A stretch of 13,075 nucleotides of DNA. Origin: Bacteroidales bacterium UBA2030 (GTDB lineage: Bacteria; Bacteroidota; Bacteroidia; Bacteroidales; TTA-H9). The position numbers and the translations under genes are program-made. The DNA lies in NCBI GenBank assembly GCA_002332755.1, contig DDBO01000200.1, forward strand, positions 1-13,075, written 5' to 3'. Under the pieces are notes generated by a model. That model saw only the letters and a list, made by a program, of their open reading frames with translations, ran no database searches and was not told where the DNA came from. Position 1 is the first letter of the stretch, and each line of letters begins with the position of its first letter. Shown piece by piece: positions 1-7,678 of this stretch.

Positions 1-105
1 GAAATGATAAAAAAAGGACTTTTTAAAAATGTGACATTTTATCAGCGCCAGAAGCCATAAGGAAACACAATCCTCGGCTAAAATCCAATTCCGAATACAG
101 TTTTA
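1..105. other. AT-rich non-coding trailer downstream of the hydrolase gene
   Basis: No coding region is supportable here. On the minus strand it is the 3' trailer of the hydrolase gene. It holds a perfect inverted repeat at 26-40 (7-base arms AAAATGT/ACATTTT around one G) and an A-run/T-run pair at 10-25 that could fold weakly. Neither is GC-rich enough to call a terminator with confidence. The window edge prevents seeing the next gene. Confidence 0.4.
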
Positions 106-924
106 TCACTGCCAATAGAAAGCTCTCTCAGCAAAATATCTCACTGCGCCAAGGGTTTCCTTGAAAGCTTCTATATAGCCCATATGTCCGGCCTGGGCCA
201 GCAACAGAACTTCGGAATGGGGGGGTAAAACAGCCTGGGCCAACACCTTATCCACAGGAATACGGCTATCGTGTTTGCCAGCAATGATAAGAATGGGATA
301 GTTGGCCCGGGTGAGCAGATCGATGTAAGATTTTCGCTCTTTCATTCCAGCCTGAGCTGCAATGATGGCTTCAGCTTTCATTTGCAGGGTTTCTTGCACC
401 AGGTAATCGATTTGATCTTTGAATCGTTCAACGTTGAATTCTGCAAAAAGCGAAGGTATAAACTGGGCAATAAAACCTTGTTTGTTTTGTCGGACAATTT
501 CTATTGCACGTTCCCTATTGCGTTTTCCCTCTTCGGTGTCGGCCAGAGCTGTGGAGTGAAATAATACCAAACCTTTCATCATTTCGGGATATTTTTCGGC
601 AAAAGCCAGCGAGACATAGCCGCCCATGGAATGGCCGACCAAAACACAGCTCTTCACCTGATGTTCATCCAATATAGCCTTTACCGTATCTGCATTAATT
701 TCCATAGAATGAACCTCGGCCAGCATGTCCGACTTTCCATGTCCCGGCAGGTCGGGGGCAATGCAAAGGAAATTGCGGGCAAGCTCATAGCCAAAAGGGA
801 TCCATATATTCGACGATTCCATGAATCCATGCAGGAGTACTACTGCTTCACCACTACCCGCAATTTGGTAATGGAGCGTTTGTCCATTATAAATCAGTGT
901 CTTACTTTCCATTTCATTTTTCAT
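106..924 (-). CDS. alpha/beta-fold hydrolase
   Basis: A 272-residue cytoplasmic protein of the alpha/beta hydrolase superfamily (AB hydrolase-1 type), without a signal peptide or membrane segment. The oxyanion-hole motif LHGF lies at residues 31-34. The nucleophile elbow GHSMGG puts the catalytic serine at Ser99. The acid is probably Asp219 in GKHDSRIP, and the base His247 in AGHMGY. A cap region of about 90 residues (125-205), rich in charged helices, separates the two halves of the core. Length and triad spacing fit esterases, lactonases or acyl-transfer hydrolases; the substrate cannot be read from sequence. The ATG at 924 is followed by a second in-frame ATG at codon 5, and both have A-rich upstream sequence. 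A terminator separates the gene from sdhB, so it is probably transcribed alone. Family is secure, specific reaction unknown. Confidence 0.93.
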   Translation of the reverse strand: MKNEMESKTLIYNGQTLHYQIAGSGEAVVLLHGFMESSNIWIPFGYELARNFLCIAPDLPGHGKSDMLAEVHSMEINADTVKAILDEHQVKSCVLVGHSMGGYVSLAFAEKYPEMMKGLVLFHSTALADTEEGKRNRERAIEIVRQNKQGFIAQFIPSLFAEFNVERFKDQIDYLVQETLQMKAEAIIAAQAGMKERKSYIDLLTRANYPILIIAGKHDSRIPVDKVLAQAVLPPHSEVLLLAQAGHMGYIEAFKETLGAVRYFAERAFYWQ

Positions 925-934
925 TTATTGATTG

Positions 935-969
935 CGAAATTAAGACCTATGGTTGAATCCGGCTCCAAA
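935..969 (-). promoter_or_regulatory. weak candidate promoter for the hydrolase gene
   Basis: On the minus strand TAATTTCG (935-942) differs at one base from the Bacteroidota -7 consensus TAnnTTTG, and a TTTG (966-969) lies 23 bases upstream, slightly more than the usual 19-21. A start about 7 bases downstream would leave almost no leader before the ATG at 924. The gene needs its own promoter because a terminator lies between it and sdhB. This is the best match in the interval but a weak one. Confidence 0.25.
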
Positions 970-1050
970 ATGACTATAAAAGCCCACAACATTGCAATTT
1001 AGGGAAAAATAGCCCTTCGTCTGGCAATCTTTTATTGTAAGAATCTTGCT

Positions 1051-1079
1051 GAAAATAAAAAACGCCCCGATGGGGCGTT
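1051..1079 (-). terminator. rho-independent terminator of the sdhCAB operon
   Basis: A perfect 8-bp stem, AACGCCCC (1061-1068) pairing with GGGGCGTT (1072-1079), closes a 3-base loop. On the minus strand it is followed by a T-rich tract (TTTTTTATTTTC, from 1062 down to 1051). The T-run is present only on the minus-strand side, so it works for transcripts coming from sdhB, which ends 24 bases upstream at 1104. It separates the sdh operon from the downstream hydrolase gene. Confidence 0.9.
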
Positions 1080-1103
1080 AATACCATGAGGGATATTAAA
1101 AAA

Positions 1104-1892
1104 TCAGCCGAAACCACCGCCCTCACGTTTACGATCGGCCTTTTTTACTTTGGCTTTAAGGTACTCTCTATTCAAACGGGCGATATTTTCAACGGAAATA
1201 TTCTTGGGGCATTCTGCTTCGCAGGCATAGGTATTGGTGCAGGAACCGAAACCCAATTCATCCATTTTGGCCACCATTGCCAGTGCCCTTTTCTCTGCTT
1301 CTACCTTTCCCTGAGGTAACAAAGCAAATTGTGAAACTTTGGCAGCCACAAAAAGCATTGCAGAAGCATTTTTACAAGCAGCTACACAGGCACCGCAACC
1401 AATACATGCAGCAGCATCCATGGCCAGGTCGGCATCTTCCTTGGGAATGGGAATGGCATTGGCATCGGGCACACCACCAGTGCTCACAGAGATGTATCCG
1501 CCTTCCTGAATAATTTTATCAAATGCACTTCGGTCTACCATTAAATCCTTGATTACCGGAAAAGCTTTAGCTCTCCAGGGCTCGATGGTAATAGTATCTC
1601 CATCTTTAAATTTTCGCATGTGCAATTGGCAAACTGTTGTGCCCTGCTCGGGTCCGTGAGGTCGGCCATTGATATAGAGGCTACACATACCGCAAATTCC
1701 TTCCCTGCAGTCGTGATCGAATGCTATTGGATCGACCGGTAGTTCAATTTTATCCTCTATAAGCTGCTGATTAAGAATATCGAGCATTTCCAAGAAGGAA
1801 CAATCGGGACTAATATTTTCTACCTTATAGGTTTTAAATCTGCCCTTGGCTTTGGCATTTTCCTGACGCCAGATTTTTAATGTAAAATTCAT
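1104..1892 (-). CDS. sdhB: succinate dehydrogenase/fumarate reductase iron-sulfur subunit
   Basis: The electron-transfer subunit, which carries electrons between the flavin of SdhA and the heme/quinone site of the membrane subunit. The 262-residue chain shows the N-terminal plant-type [2Fe-2S] ligands Cys62, Cys67, Cys70 (in DCREGICGMC) and Cys88. The C-terminal ferredoxin-like domain has Cys163-x2-Cys166-x2-Cys169-x3-Cys173, then Cys218, Cys224 and Cys228-Pro, which supply the [4Fe-4S] and [3Fe-4S] clusters. The tail after residue 248 is basic and ends in a glycine-rich GGGFG. It is the last gene of the operon, 33 nt after sdhA and just before the terminator. The sequence does not tell succinate oxidation from fumarate reduction; related enzymes in anaerobic Bacteroidota work as fumarate reductases, so frdB is an equally fair name. 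Confidence 0.97.
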   Translation of the reverse strand: MNFTLKIWRQENAKAKGRFKTYKVENISPDCSFLEMLDILNQQLIEDKIELPVDPIAFDHDCREGICGMCSLYINGRPHGPEQGTTVCQLHMRKFKDGDTITIEPWRAKAFPVIKDLMVDRSAFDKIIQEGGYISVSTGGVPDANAIPIPKEDADLAMDAAACIGCGACVAACKNASAMLFVAAKVSQFALLPQGKVEAEKRALAMVAKMDELGFGSCTNTYACEAECPKNISVENIARLNREYLKAKVKKADRKREGGGFG

Positions 1893-1925
1893 GGTTATTG
1901 AGATTTTAGGTTCAGGAAATGTTTA

Positions 1926-3869
1926 TCATGATTTATAGTTGCGGGTTTTTATTTCCACAAACTCGTAATTGAGAGGTTCCCTGTGCAGGACAGGTTCAGC
2001 ATCGGAGCCTTTCCACTCCCAGGCAGCCACATACTTGTAATCATCATCGTTGCGAAGGGCTTCTCCATCTTCGGTTTGATATTCCACACGGAAATGCCCT
2101 CCGCACGATTCATTACGGTGTAAAGCATCACGGGCGATAAGCTCTGCAAGTTCCATATAATCAGCCAGGCGCTCTGCCTTCATCAATTCATCATTCACAC
2201 CTTCCATTTTACCAGGAACATAAACGTTTTCCCAGAATTCTTTTCTGAGTTTACGGATTTCGTCGATGGCAAATTTTAAGCCAGCTTCATCGCGAGCCAT
2301 GCCCACATAATCCCACATAATTTTGCCGAGCCGTTTATGATAGGTATCAACAGAATATTTTCCTTGAATGCTTATCAATCTCTGCAGTCGGTCGCGGGCT
2401 TCTTTTTCTGCAGCTTCAAATTCGGGTAAATCGGTACGGAATTTGGGAACCGTAATCTGGTCGGCCAGATAATTTTGAATGGTATATGGGAGCACAAAAT
2501 AGCCATCAGCCAGTCCCTGCATGAGGGCTGAGGCCCCCAGGCGATTGGCACCGTGATCGCTAAAATTAGCCTCGCCAGCCACAAAAAGTCCGGGAATGGT
2601 CGATTGCAATTCATAATCAACCCATAAGCCACCCATGGTATAGTGCACCGCAGGATAAATCATCATGGGATTTTCGTAGGGATTCTCATCCACAATCTTT
2701 TCATACATCTGAAAAAGGTTACCATAGCGGCCTTCGATAACCTCTTTACCCAACCGCTTAATGGAGTCAGCGAAATCGAGATAAACAGCTAGGCCGGTGG
2801 GGCCTACTCCGTATCCGGCATCGCAGCGTTCCTTAGCTGCCCTTGAGGCTACATCTCGGGGCACCAGGTTTCCAAAAGCCGGATAACGGCGCTCGAGGTA
2901 ATAGTCGCGATCTTCTTCAGGAATATCATTAGCTTTAAGCTTGCCGGCCCTAATTGCTTCAGCATCCTCTTTTTTCTTGGGAACCCAGATGCGTCCGTCG
3001 TTTCTGAGGCTTTCACTCATCAGGGTAAGCTTGCTCTGATAGTCGCCATGCACGGGAATACAGGTCGGATGAATCTGCACGAAAGCCGGATTACCGAAAA
3101 ATGCTCCGCGTTTATAGGCTTTCCAGGCTGCACTGGCATTAGAATTCATTGCATTGGTGGAAAGGAAATATACATTGCCATACCCACCGGTTGCAAGTAC
3201 CACAGCATGAGCAGCGAATCGCTCTATAGTGCCTGTAACCAGATTTCTGGCTATTATTCCTCTGGCTCGTCCATCGACCAAAACCAGGTCGAGCATTTCG
3301 TGGCGGTTAAACATTTGTACGGTACCCCGTTTAATTTCCTTGCTCAGTGCACCGTAAGCTCCCAGCAGCAGTTGCTGTCCTGTTTGTCCGCGGGCATAAA
3401 AGGTACGGGAAACCTGAGCTCCGCCAAAAGAACGATTGTCGAGATATCCTGCATAATCACGGGCAAAGGGAACCCCTTGAGCCACACATTGGTCGATGAT
3501 ATTGTTGCTGACTTCGGCCAGGCGGTAAACATTGGCTTCGCGGGCTCTGTAATCCCCCCCTTTGATGGTATCGTAAAAAAGTCTCCAGATGCTATCGCCA
3601 TCATTGGGGTAGTTTTTGGCTGCATTAATACCTCCCTGGGCTGCAATGCTATGCGCACGCCTGGGACTGTCTTGTATGCAAAATACTTTAACATTGAAGC
3701 CCATTTCTCCAAAAGAAGCAGCAGCCGAAGCACCTGCCAACCCAGTACCTACCACGATGATCTCAAGCTTACGCTTATTGGCCGGGCTCACCAATTTCTG
3801 ATTGGCTTTGTAGTTGGTCCACTTTTGATGCAGCGGGCCTTCCGGTATCTTAGAATTAAGTCTGGTCAT
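1926..3869 (-). CDS. sdhA: succinate dehydrogenase/fumarate reductase flavoprotein subunit
   Basis: The catalytic subunit interconverting succinate and fumarate, peripheral on the cytoplasmic side of the inner membrane. At 647 residues it is of the length usual for the Bacteroidota/epsilonproteobacterial type. The dinucleotide-binding motif GTGLAG lies at 41-46. The segment around His73 (RRAHSIAAQGG) matches the region where FAD is covalently attached to histidine in this family. The substrate-binding and catalytic regions are visible: HPT at 267-269, the LVPRDVASRA segment with Arg338 (the family's proton-shuttle arginine), HYTMGG at 409-414 and HGANRLGASALMQG from 439. The ATG at 3869 follows an A/G-rich stretch (GAAAAGAT) and lies 12 nt after the sdhC stop, which suggests co-transcription and possibly translational coupling. 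All key residues appear intact. Confidence 0.98.
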   Translation of the reverse strand: MTRLNSKIPEGPLHQKWTNYKANQKLVSPANKRKLEIIVVGTGLAGASAAASFGEMGFNVKVFCIQDSPRRAHSIAAQGGINAAKNYPNDGDSIWRLFYDTIKGGDYRAREANVYRLAEVSNNIIDQCVAQGVPFARDYAGYLDNRSFGGAQVSRTFYARGQTGQQLLLGAYGALSKEIKRGTVQMFNRHEMLDLVLVDGRARGIIARNLVTGTIERFAAHAVVLATGGYGNVYFLSTNAMNSNASAAWKAYKRGAFFGNPAFVQIHPTCIPVHGDYQSKLTLMSESLRNDGRIWVPKKKEDAEAIRAGKLKANDIPEEDRDYYLERRYPAFGNLVPRDVASRAAKERCDAGYGVGPTGLAVYLDFADSIKRLGKEVIEGRYGNLFQMYEKIVDENPYENPMMIYPAVHYTMGGLWVDYELQSTIPGLFVAGEANFSDHGANRLGASALMQGLADGYFVLPYTIQNYLADQITVPKFRTDLPEFEAAEKEARDRLQRLISIQGKYSVDTYHKRLGKIMWDYVGMARDEAGLKFAIDEIRKLRKEFWENVYVPGKMEGVNDELMKAERLADYMELAELIARDALHRNESCGGHFRVEYQTEDGEALRNDDDYKYVAAWEWKGSDAEPVLHREPLNYEFVEIKTRNYKS

Positions 3870-3881
3870 ATCTTTTCAATT

Positions 3882-4565
3882 TTAGTTAATCAGGAAATAC
3901 AGCGGGATGCTGATGAATCCAATCGTAATTACTATGCTGTAAATCAATCCTATCCCTTTAATCCAGGGAGTATATTTGGGATGATTGAGGCCAAGACTTT
4001 GAAAAGCAGCCTGAAAGGCGTGATGAAGGTGAAAGCCTAATCCCAAAATAAGCACAATGTAAAGCACACTGTATACAGGATTGTTGAATACATTGAGGGC
4101 CATGTTGTAAAAATCGTGTTTATCCGCCACAGGCATGTCTCCTGCCGGAGGATCAACCCATCCCAATTTGACGAAATAAAAATTCATGAAATGGATGACG
4201 AGGAAAATGAAAATAATGACACCTGTATGAATGCTGAAACGCGAAAAGGGAGAATCGGTCTTAGATTTCGTGCTTACGGCATACCCTACAGGCCGGGCCA
4301 TCCAGTTTTCAATTTGCAACACAACGCCCAAAATGATGTGAAGGATGAAAGCGCCAAATAAGACAACTTCCATCACCTTAATCAAAGGAAAGGTGGTCAT
4401 GAATTCAACGGCCTGTTTGAAAATTTCCTGGTGGTTTTCGGTGATAGGCAAGATAAAGAGATTGATACTCAAATGAACCACCAAAAAAATAATCAAAAAC
4501 AAGCCGGCCAGCGACATGAAAACCTTTTTGGAAATGGAGGAGATTTTAAGTAAGGTCTGGCTCAT
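3882..4565 (-). CDS. sdhC: succinate dehydrogenase/fumarate reductase cytochrome b subunit
   Basis: The membrane anchor of the complex, 227 residues, with about five hydrophobic helices (roughly 15-38, 61-85, 112-132, 163-186 and 203-226). Conserved-looking histidines lie in or next to helices: His31, His76, His113, His125, and His179/His181/His182. This is the pattern of the single-subunit diheme b-type cytochromes (B. subtilis SdhC b558 and W. succinogenes FrdC class), in which one polypeptide binds both hemes and the menaquinone. No separate sdhD is present or expected. It is first in the operon sdhC-sdhA-sdhB, with 12 nt to sdhA. Assignment of individual heme ligands is inference; the subunit identity rests on topology, histidine pattern and position. 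Confidence 0.95.
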   Translation of the reverse strand: MSQTLLKISSISKKVFMSLAGLFLIIFLVVHLSINLFILPITENHQEIFKQAVEFMTTFPLIKVMEVVLFGAFILHIILGVVLQIENWMARPVGYAVSTKSKTDSPFSRFSIHTGVIIFIFLVIHFMNFYFVKLGWVDPPAGDMPVADKHDFYNMALNVFNNPVYSVLYIVLILGLGFHLHHAFQAAFQSLGLNHPKYTPWIKGIGLIYSIVITIGFISIPLYFLIN

Positions 4566-4721
4566 AACATATTGATTTTGTGATTATGTGATGTTTTTTT
4601 CTGAGAATTTATTTTTGGGCACGAAATTAACCGGGAATCCTGTACTTTTACGACGAATTAGCAAAAGCAAGCTTCATACGCAAATAAGTATTATATTTAT
4701 AAATTTTCATACAAGCTCAAA

Positions 4722-4752
4722 CAAAATTAAAAACTAAAGTTTAAAGTAAAAA
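4722..4752 (-). promoter_or_regulatory. candidate Bacteroidota-type promoter of sdhCAB
   Basis: On the minus strand TAATTTTG (4722-4729) matches the -7 consensus TAnnTTTG exactly. Nineteen bases upstream is TTTT (4749-4752), one base off the -33 element TTTG. Transcription would start near 4715 and leave a leader of about 150 nt before the sdhC ATG at 4565. The whole 4566-4786 interval between the divergent sdhC and pepP starts is AT-rich. For pepP, on the plus strand, I see only imperfect -7 matches (TACTTTTA at 4643, TATATTTA at 4692) without a well-spaced -33 element. Confidence 0.4.
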
Positions 4753-4786
4753 TATTGTTATTCAATTTAGAATAAATTTAAATAAA

Positions 4787-6073
4787 ATGCGTTACCAGCC
4801 CATCAAATCCCAGCTCTTTGAGAAAAACAGGGAAAAGCTATGCAAATTGCTTCCACCGGGGGCCCTTGCTATCGTAAATTCGAACGACTTAATGCCCCGC
4901 AATGGAGACCAATACTTCCCTTTTAGGCAACATTCTGATATGCTTTATCTGACGGGAATAACGCAAGAACATACCCGCCTGATCTTATTTCCATCTCATC
5001 CGGATGAAAGCATGAGAGAAATCCTCTTCATACTCAGGCCCAATGAAGAAGTGGAGATATGGGAAGGGCGTAAGCTCCGCCCCCATGAAGCTGAAATAAT
5101 ATCTGGTATCCAACATATCCGTTTTAACGATCAATGGGAAGCAACCCTCCGCGACCTGATGACCAAAGCTGAATTTGTGTATTTAAATCGCAACGAATAC
5201 CCTAAATTTTTTCCTGAAGTATCAAGCCGCGATGACCGATTTGAACAAGAGGTAAGGCAGAAGTTTCCCCTTCACGAATATCGCCGCCTGGCGCCCTTAT
5301 TGTGGAAACTCAGAGCCATTAAAGAACCTGAAGAAATTGATCTTTTACAGAAGGCTTGCAATGTAACACGAGATGCTTTCATCAGAGTACTGCAAGCAGT
5401 AAAGCCTGGAATGTGGGAGTATGAAGTGGAAGCCGAAATTACCCACGAATTTGTTCGCAAGGGTTGTACACATGCCTATCAACCCATCATAGCAGGTGGC
5501 ATAAATGCGTGCTCATTGCATTATAATACCAACGATGCGCTGCTGCGTTCAGGTGATCTTTTGTTGATGGATATTGGAGCGGAGTATGCTCATTACGCAG
5601 CCGATTGCACCCGAACCATACCGGTAAGTGGTCGATTTTCGCCCCGGCAGCGCCAGGTTTATGAAGCTGTACTGAGGCTTCAGCGACATGCTCTCACCCT
5701 TTTGGTGCCGGGAAGCACAATCAACGAGGTGAATGCAGAAATGAACGAGCTTGCCACAAGGGAGATGATTAATCTGGGACTTTTTACGCAAAATGATTTG
5801 CAACAACAAGACCCAGGGCATCCTTTACGAATAAAATATTTAATGCATGGCGTGACACATTATACCGGTCTCGATGTGCACGATGTTGGCTGGCGCGACC
5901 AACCTCTGGAACCCGGCATGGTACTCACTTTCGAACCCGGTTTATACATTGCCGAGGAAGGAATTGGTATTCGTCTCGAAGACAATATTGTGGTGGGTTA
6001 CCCTTCATACAACCTTATGGAAGACATACCCATTGAACCTGATGAAATTGAAGAAATCATGAACAGCAGATAA
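4787..6073 (+). CDS. pepP: Xaa-Pro aminopeptidase (M24B, PepP type)
   Basis: A cytoplasmic dimetal peptidase that removes an N-terminal residue preceding proline. The 428 residues show the two-part M24B layout: an N-terminal creatinase-like domain (about 1-170), then the pita-bread catalytic domain. The metal ligands are all present: Asp262 (MDIGAEY), Asp273 (AADCTRT), His358 (HGVTHYTGLDVHD), Glu383 (TFEPGLY) and Glu398 (IRLEDN). The flanking active-site histidines His245, His354 and His365 are also present. Length fits E. coli PepP (about 440 residues). There is no signal peptide. The ATG at 4787 is preceded by A/T-rich sequence with no Shine-Dalgarno, as is common in this phylum. It is divergent from sdhC and followed 87 nt later by the OstA-like gene, which seems to have its own promoter. 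Confidence 0.96.
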   Translation: MRYQPIKSQLFEKNREKLCKLLPPGALAIVNSNDLMPRNGDQYFPFRQHSDMLYLTGITQEHTRLILFPSHPDESMREILFILRPNEEVEIWEGRKLRPHEAEIISGIQHIRFNDQWEATLRDLMTKAEFVYLNRNEYPKFFPEVSSRDDRFEQEVRQKFPLHEYRRLAPLLWKLRAIKEPEEIDLLQKACNVTRDAFIRVLQAVKPGMWEYEVEAEITHEFVRKGCTHAYQPIIAGGINACSLHYNTNDALLRSGDLLLMDIGAEYAHYAADCTRTIPVSGRFSPRQRQVYEAVLRLQRHALTLLVPGSTINEVNAEMNELATREMINLGLFTQNDLQQQDPGHPLRIKYLMHGVTHYTGLDVHDVGWRDQPLEPGMVLTFEPGLYIAEEGIGIRLEDNIVVGYPSYNLMEDIPIEPDEIEEIMNSR

Positions 6074-6130
6074 ACAAAGTTGACTTTTGCTCAATGGTTA
6101 ACATCAAAATTAAATTTAAACCCAAGTCCC

Positions 6131-6138
6131 TAACTTTG
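6131..6138 (+). promoter_or_regulatory. candidate -7 promoter element for the OstA-like gene
   Basis: TAACTTTG matches the Bacteroidota -7 consensus TAnnTTTG exactly and lies 22 nt upstream of the ATG at 6161. No TTTG is found at the expected 19-21-base spacing; the nearest, at 6086-6089, is about 41 bases away. A start near 6145 would give a leader of about 16 nt. The match is good but unsupported by a -33 box. Confidence 0.4.
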
Positions 6139-6160
6139 CCGACTGAAGCATGATATTTTG

Positions 6161-7675
6161 ATGAAGAAATTTTTCCCTTTATTATTAATCCTCCTCTTTA
6201 TGTTTCCCTTGGGCCTTTGGGCTCAGAAAAAAAAACTGGTACTCATTCGCCAGGCTGACCTTTTGCGAAGCGAAGTGTGGGGCGATACCACAGTAAACAT
6301 TCTTGTGGGCAGGGTAATCTTGGAACACGACGGAGCCCTTATGTATTGTGACTCCGCCTATAGATATGAAGAAATCAACAGCTTCGATGCCTTTGGAAAC
6401 ATCCATATTCATGTTCGTGATAGCCTCGACTTGTATAGCGACGTCCTTTTTTACGACGGCAACACCAAACTGGCTGAGATGCACTACAATGTGCGGCTTG
6501 TCGATAAAACTACCACTCTATTCACCGAGCATTTGTTTTACGACCGTGTAATCAAGCGAGCCCACTATCCCGATAGTGGACGTATCGTTGACAAAGACAA
6601 TGTATTAACCAGTCGCAACGGATACTATTTCACCGAGCCACGAATCTTTCAATTCAGGCACCAGGTAAAGTTGAAAAATCCAGATTATGTGCTCACGGGC
6701 GATAGCCTCGATTACAGTGCAGGCAGCAAAACCGCATTTGTGAAAGGCCCCACAGAAATTGTCGGGAAAGAAAAATATATCTACACAGAAGATGGATGGT
6801 ACGATACCCGCACCGAAACGGCAAGCCTGAAAACCAAAGTATTTATTCGCAACAAAGACCGCACCCTGACGGCCGACAGTGTATTTTACAGGGATAAACC
6901 TGGTTTTGCCAGAGCTTTTAGAAAAATTACAGCTCACGACACCACCCGGAGGGTTATTTTAAAGGGCGATTTTGCAGAATACAACGATTCGCTGGGTTAT
7001 GTATTTGTCACCCAAAACGCCTTGGCCCTTTATTACGAAAAAAACAAACCTGAAGACACCCTTTATTTGCACGCCGATACCCTGCATCTTACTTTCGACA
7101 CAGCCAGGGAAGCCCGATGGTTTTATGCCTGGAAACACGTAAAATTTTTTAGAAACGACTTACAGGGCATGTGCGATTCTCTGGTCTATTATCATCCCGA
7201 TTCTGTTTTCACTATGTATGGGCAACCAACCCTGTGGCGAGATTCCGTTCAACTCACATCCGACAGTATCCGGGTCTGGACTTCGAACCAGCGTCCCGAT
7301 TCGATGTATATGTTTAACTCCGCTTTTATTATCCAGCTGGATGATTCACTAAATTTTAATCAAATGCGCGGACGAGACATGAAAGCCTATTTTAAAGAAG
7401 GCGATTTACGCAAGGTGGTGATTACAGGAAACGCCGAAACTATCTATTACCTTCGTGAAGACGATGGCAACCTCATTGGCATAAACAATACAGCAGCGAG
7501 CAATATGTATATGTGGATAGAAAAAAATGAGGTAACCGATATTATTTATCAAGTAAATCCTGAAGGGGCTACTTACCCCCGAAGCCAGCTGCCGGCCGAT
7601 AAGCAAAAACTGAAAGGTTTCGAATGGCGTTGGGAACGCCGACCTGCGCAACCTATGGAAGTGCTGAAATGGTAA
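6161..7675 (+). CDS. OstA-like envelope protein (LptA/OstA_2 family)
   Basis: A predicted exported beta-jellyroll protein of the OstA/LptA superfamily, of the long Bacteroidota form (OstA_2-like). It probably acts in the periplasm in moving LPS or lipid A towards LptD, by analogy with LptA. The signal peptide spans residues 1-21 (MKKFF, hydrophobic core, then LGLWAQ). The rest is built of repeating beta-strand units with recurrent D-S-L and A-D-S-V/L-Y motifs (for example DSLDLYSD, GDSLDYSAG, TADSVFYRD, CDSLVYYHPDS), the look of stacked OstA jellyroll turns. At 504 residues it is far longer than E. coli LptA (about 185). I start at ATG 6161; a TTG directly before it (6158) is in frame but unlikely. 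Its stop lies 3 nt from the stop of the convergent nuclease gene. LPS transport is inferred from the family; no ligand is visible. Confidence 0.88.
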   Translation: MKKFFPLLLILLFMFPLGLWAQKKKLVLIRQADLLRSEVWGDTTVNILVGRVILEHDGALMYCDSAYRYEEINSFDAFGNIHIHVRDSLDLYSDVLFYDGNTKLAEMHYNVRLVDKTTTLFTEHLFYDRVIKRAHYPDSGRIVDKDNVLTSRNGYYFTEPRIFQFRHQVKLKNPDYVLTGDSLDYSAGSKTAFVKGPTEIVGKEKYIYTEDGWYDTRTETASLKTKVFIRNKDRTLTADSVFYRDKPGFARAFRKITAHDTTRRVILKGDFAEYNDSLGYVFVTQNALALYYEKNKPEDTLYLHADTLHLTFDTAREARWFYAWKHVKFFRNDLQGMCDSLVYYHPDSVFTMYGQPTLWRDSVQLTSDSIRVWTSNQRPDSMYMFNSAFIIQLDDSLNFNQMRGRDMKAYFKEGDLRKVVITGNAETIYYLREDDGNLIGINNTAASNMYMWIEKNEVTDIIYQVNPEGATYPRSQLPADKQKLKGFEWRWERRPAQPMEVLKW

Positions 7676-7678
7676 ACC

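Noticed and set aside
631..1002. A plus-strand open frame of 123 codons overlapping the start of the hydrolase gene
   Set aside because: It is antisense to a well-supported hydrolase and has no recognisable domain.
3048..4040. A 330-codon open frame on the plus strand opposite sdhA and sdhC
   Set aside because: It is antisense to two genes with complete family motifs, and its product shows no recognisable domain and an improbable composition; it is a shadow of sdhA codon usage.
4566..4786. Possible small gene or RNA between sdhC and pepP
   Set aside because: The 221-bp interval is AT-rich with many stops in all frames and no stable GC-containing hairpin; promoter sequence explains it.
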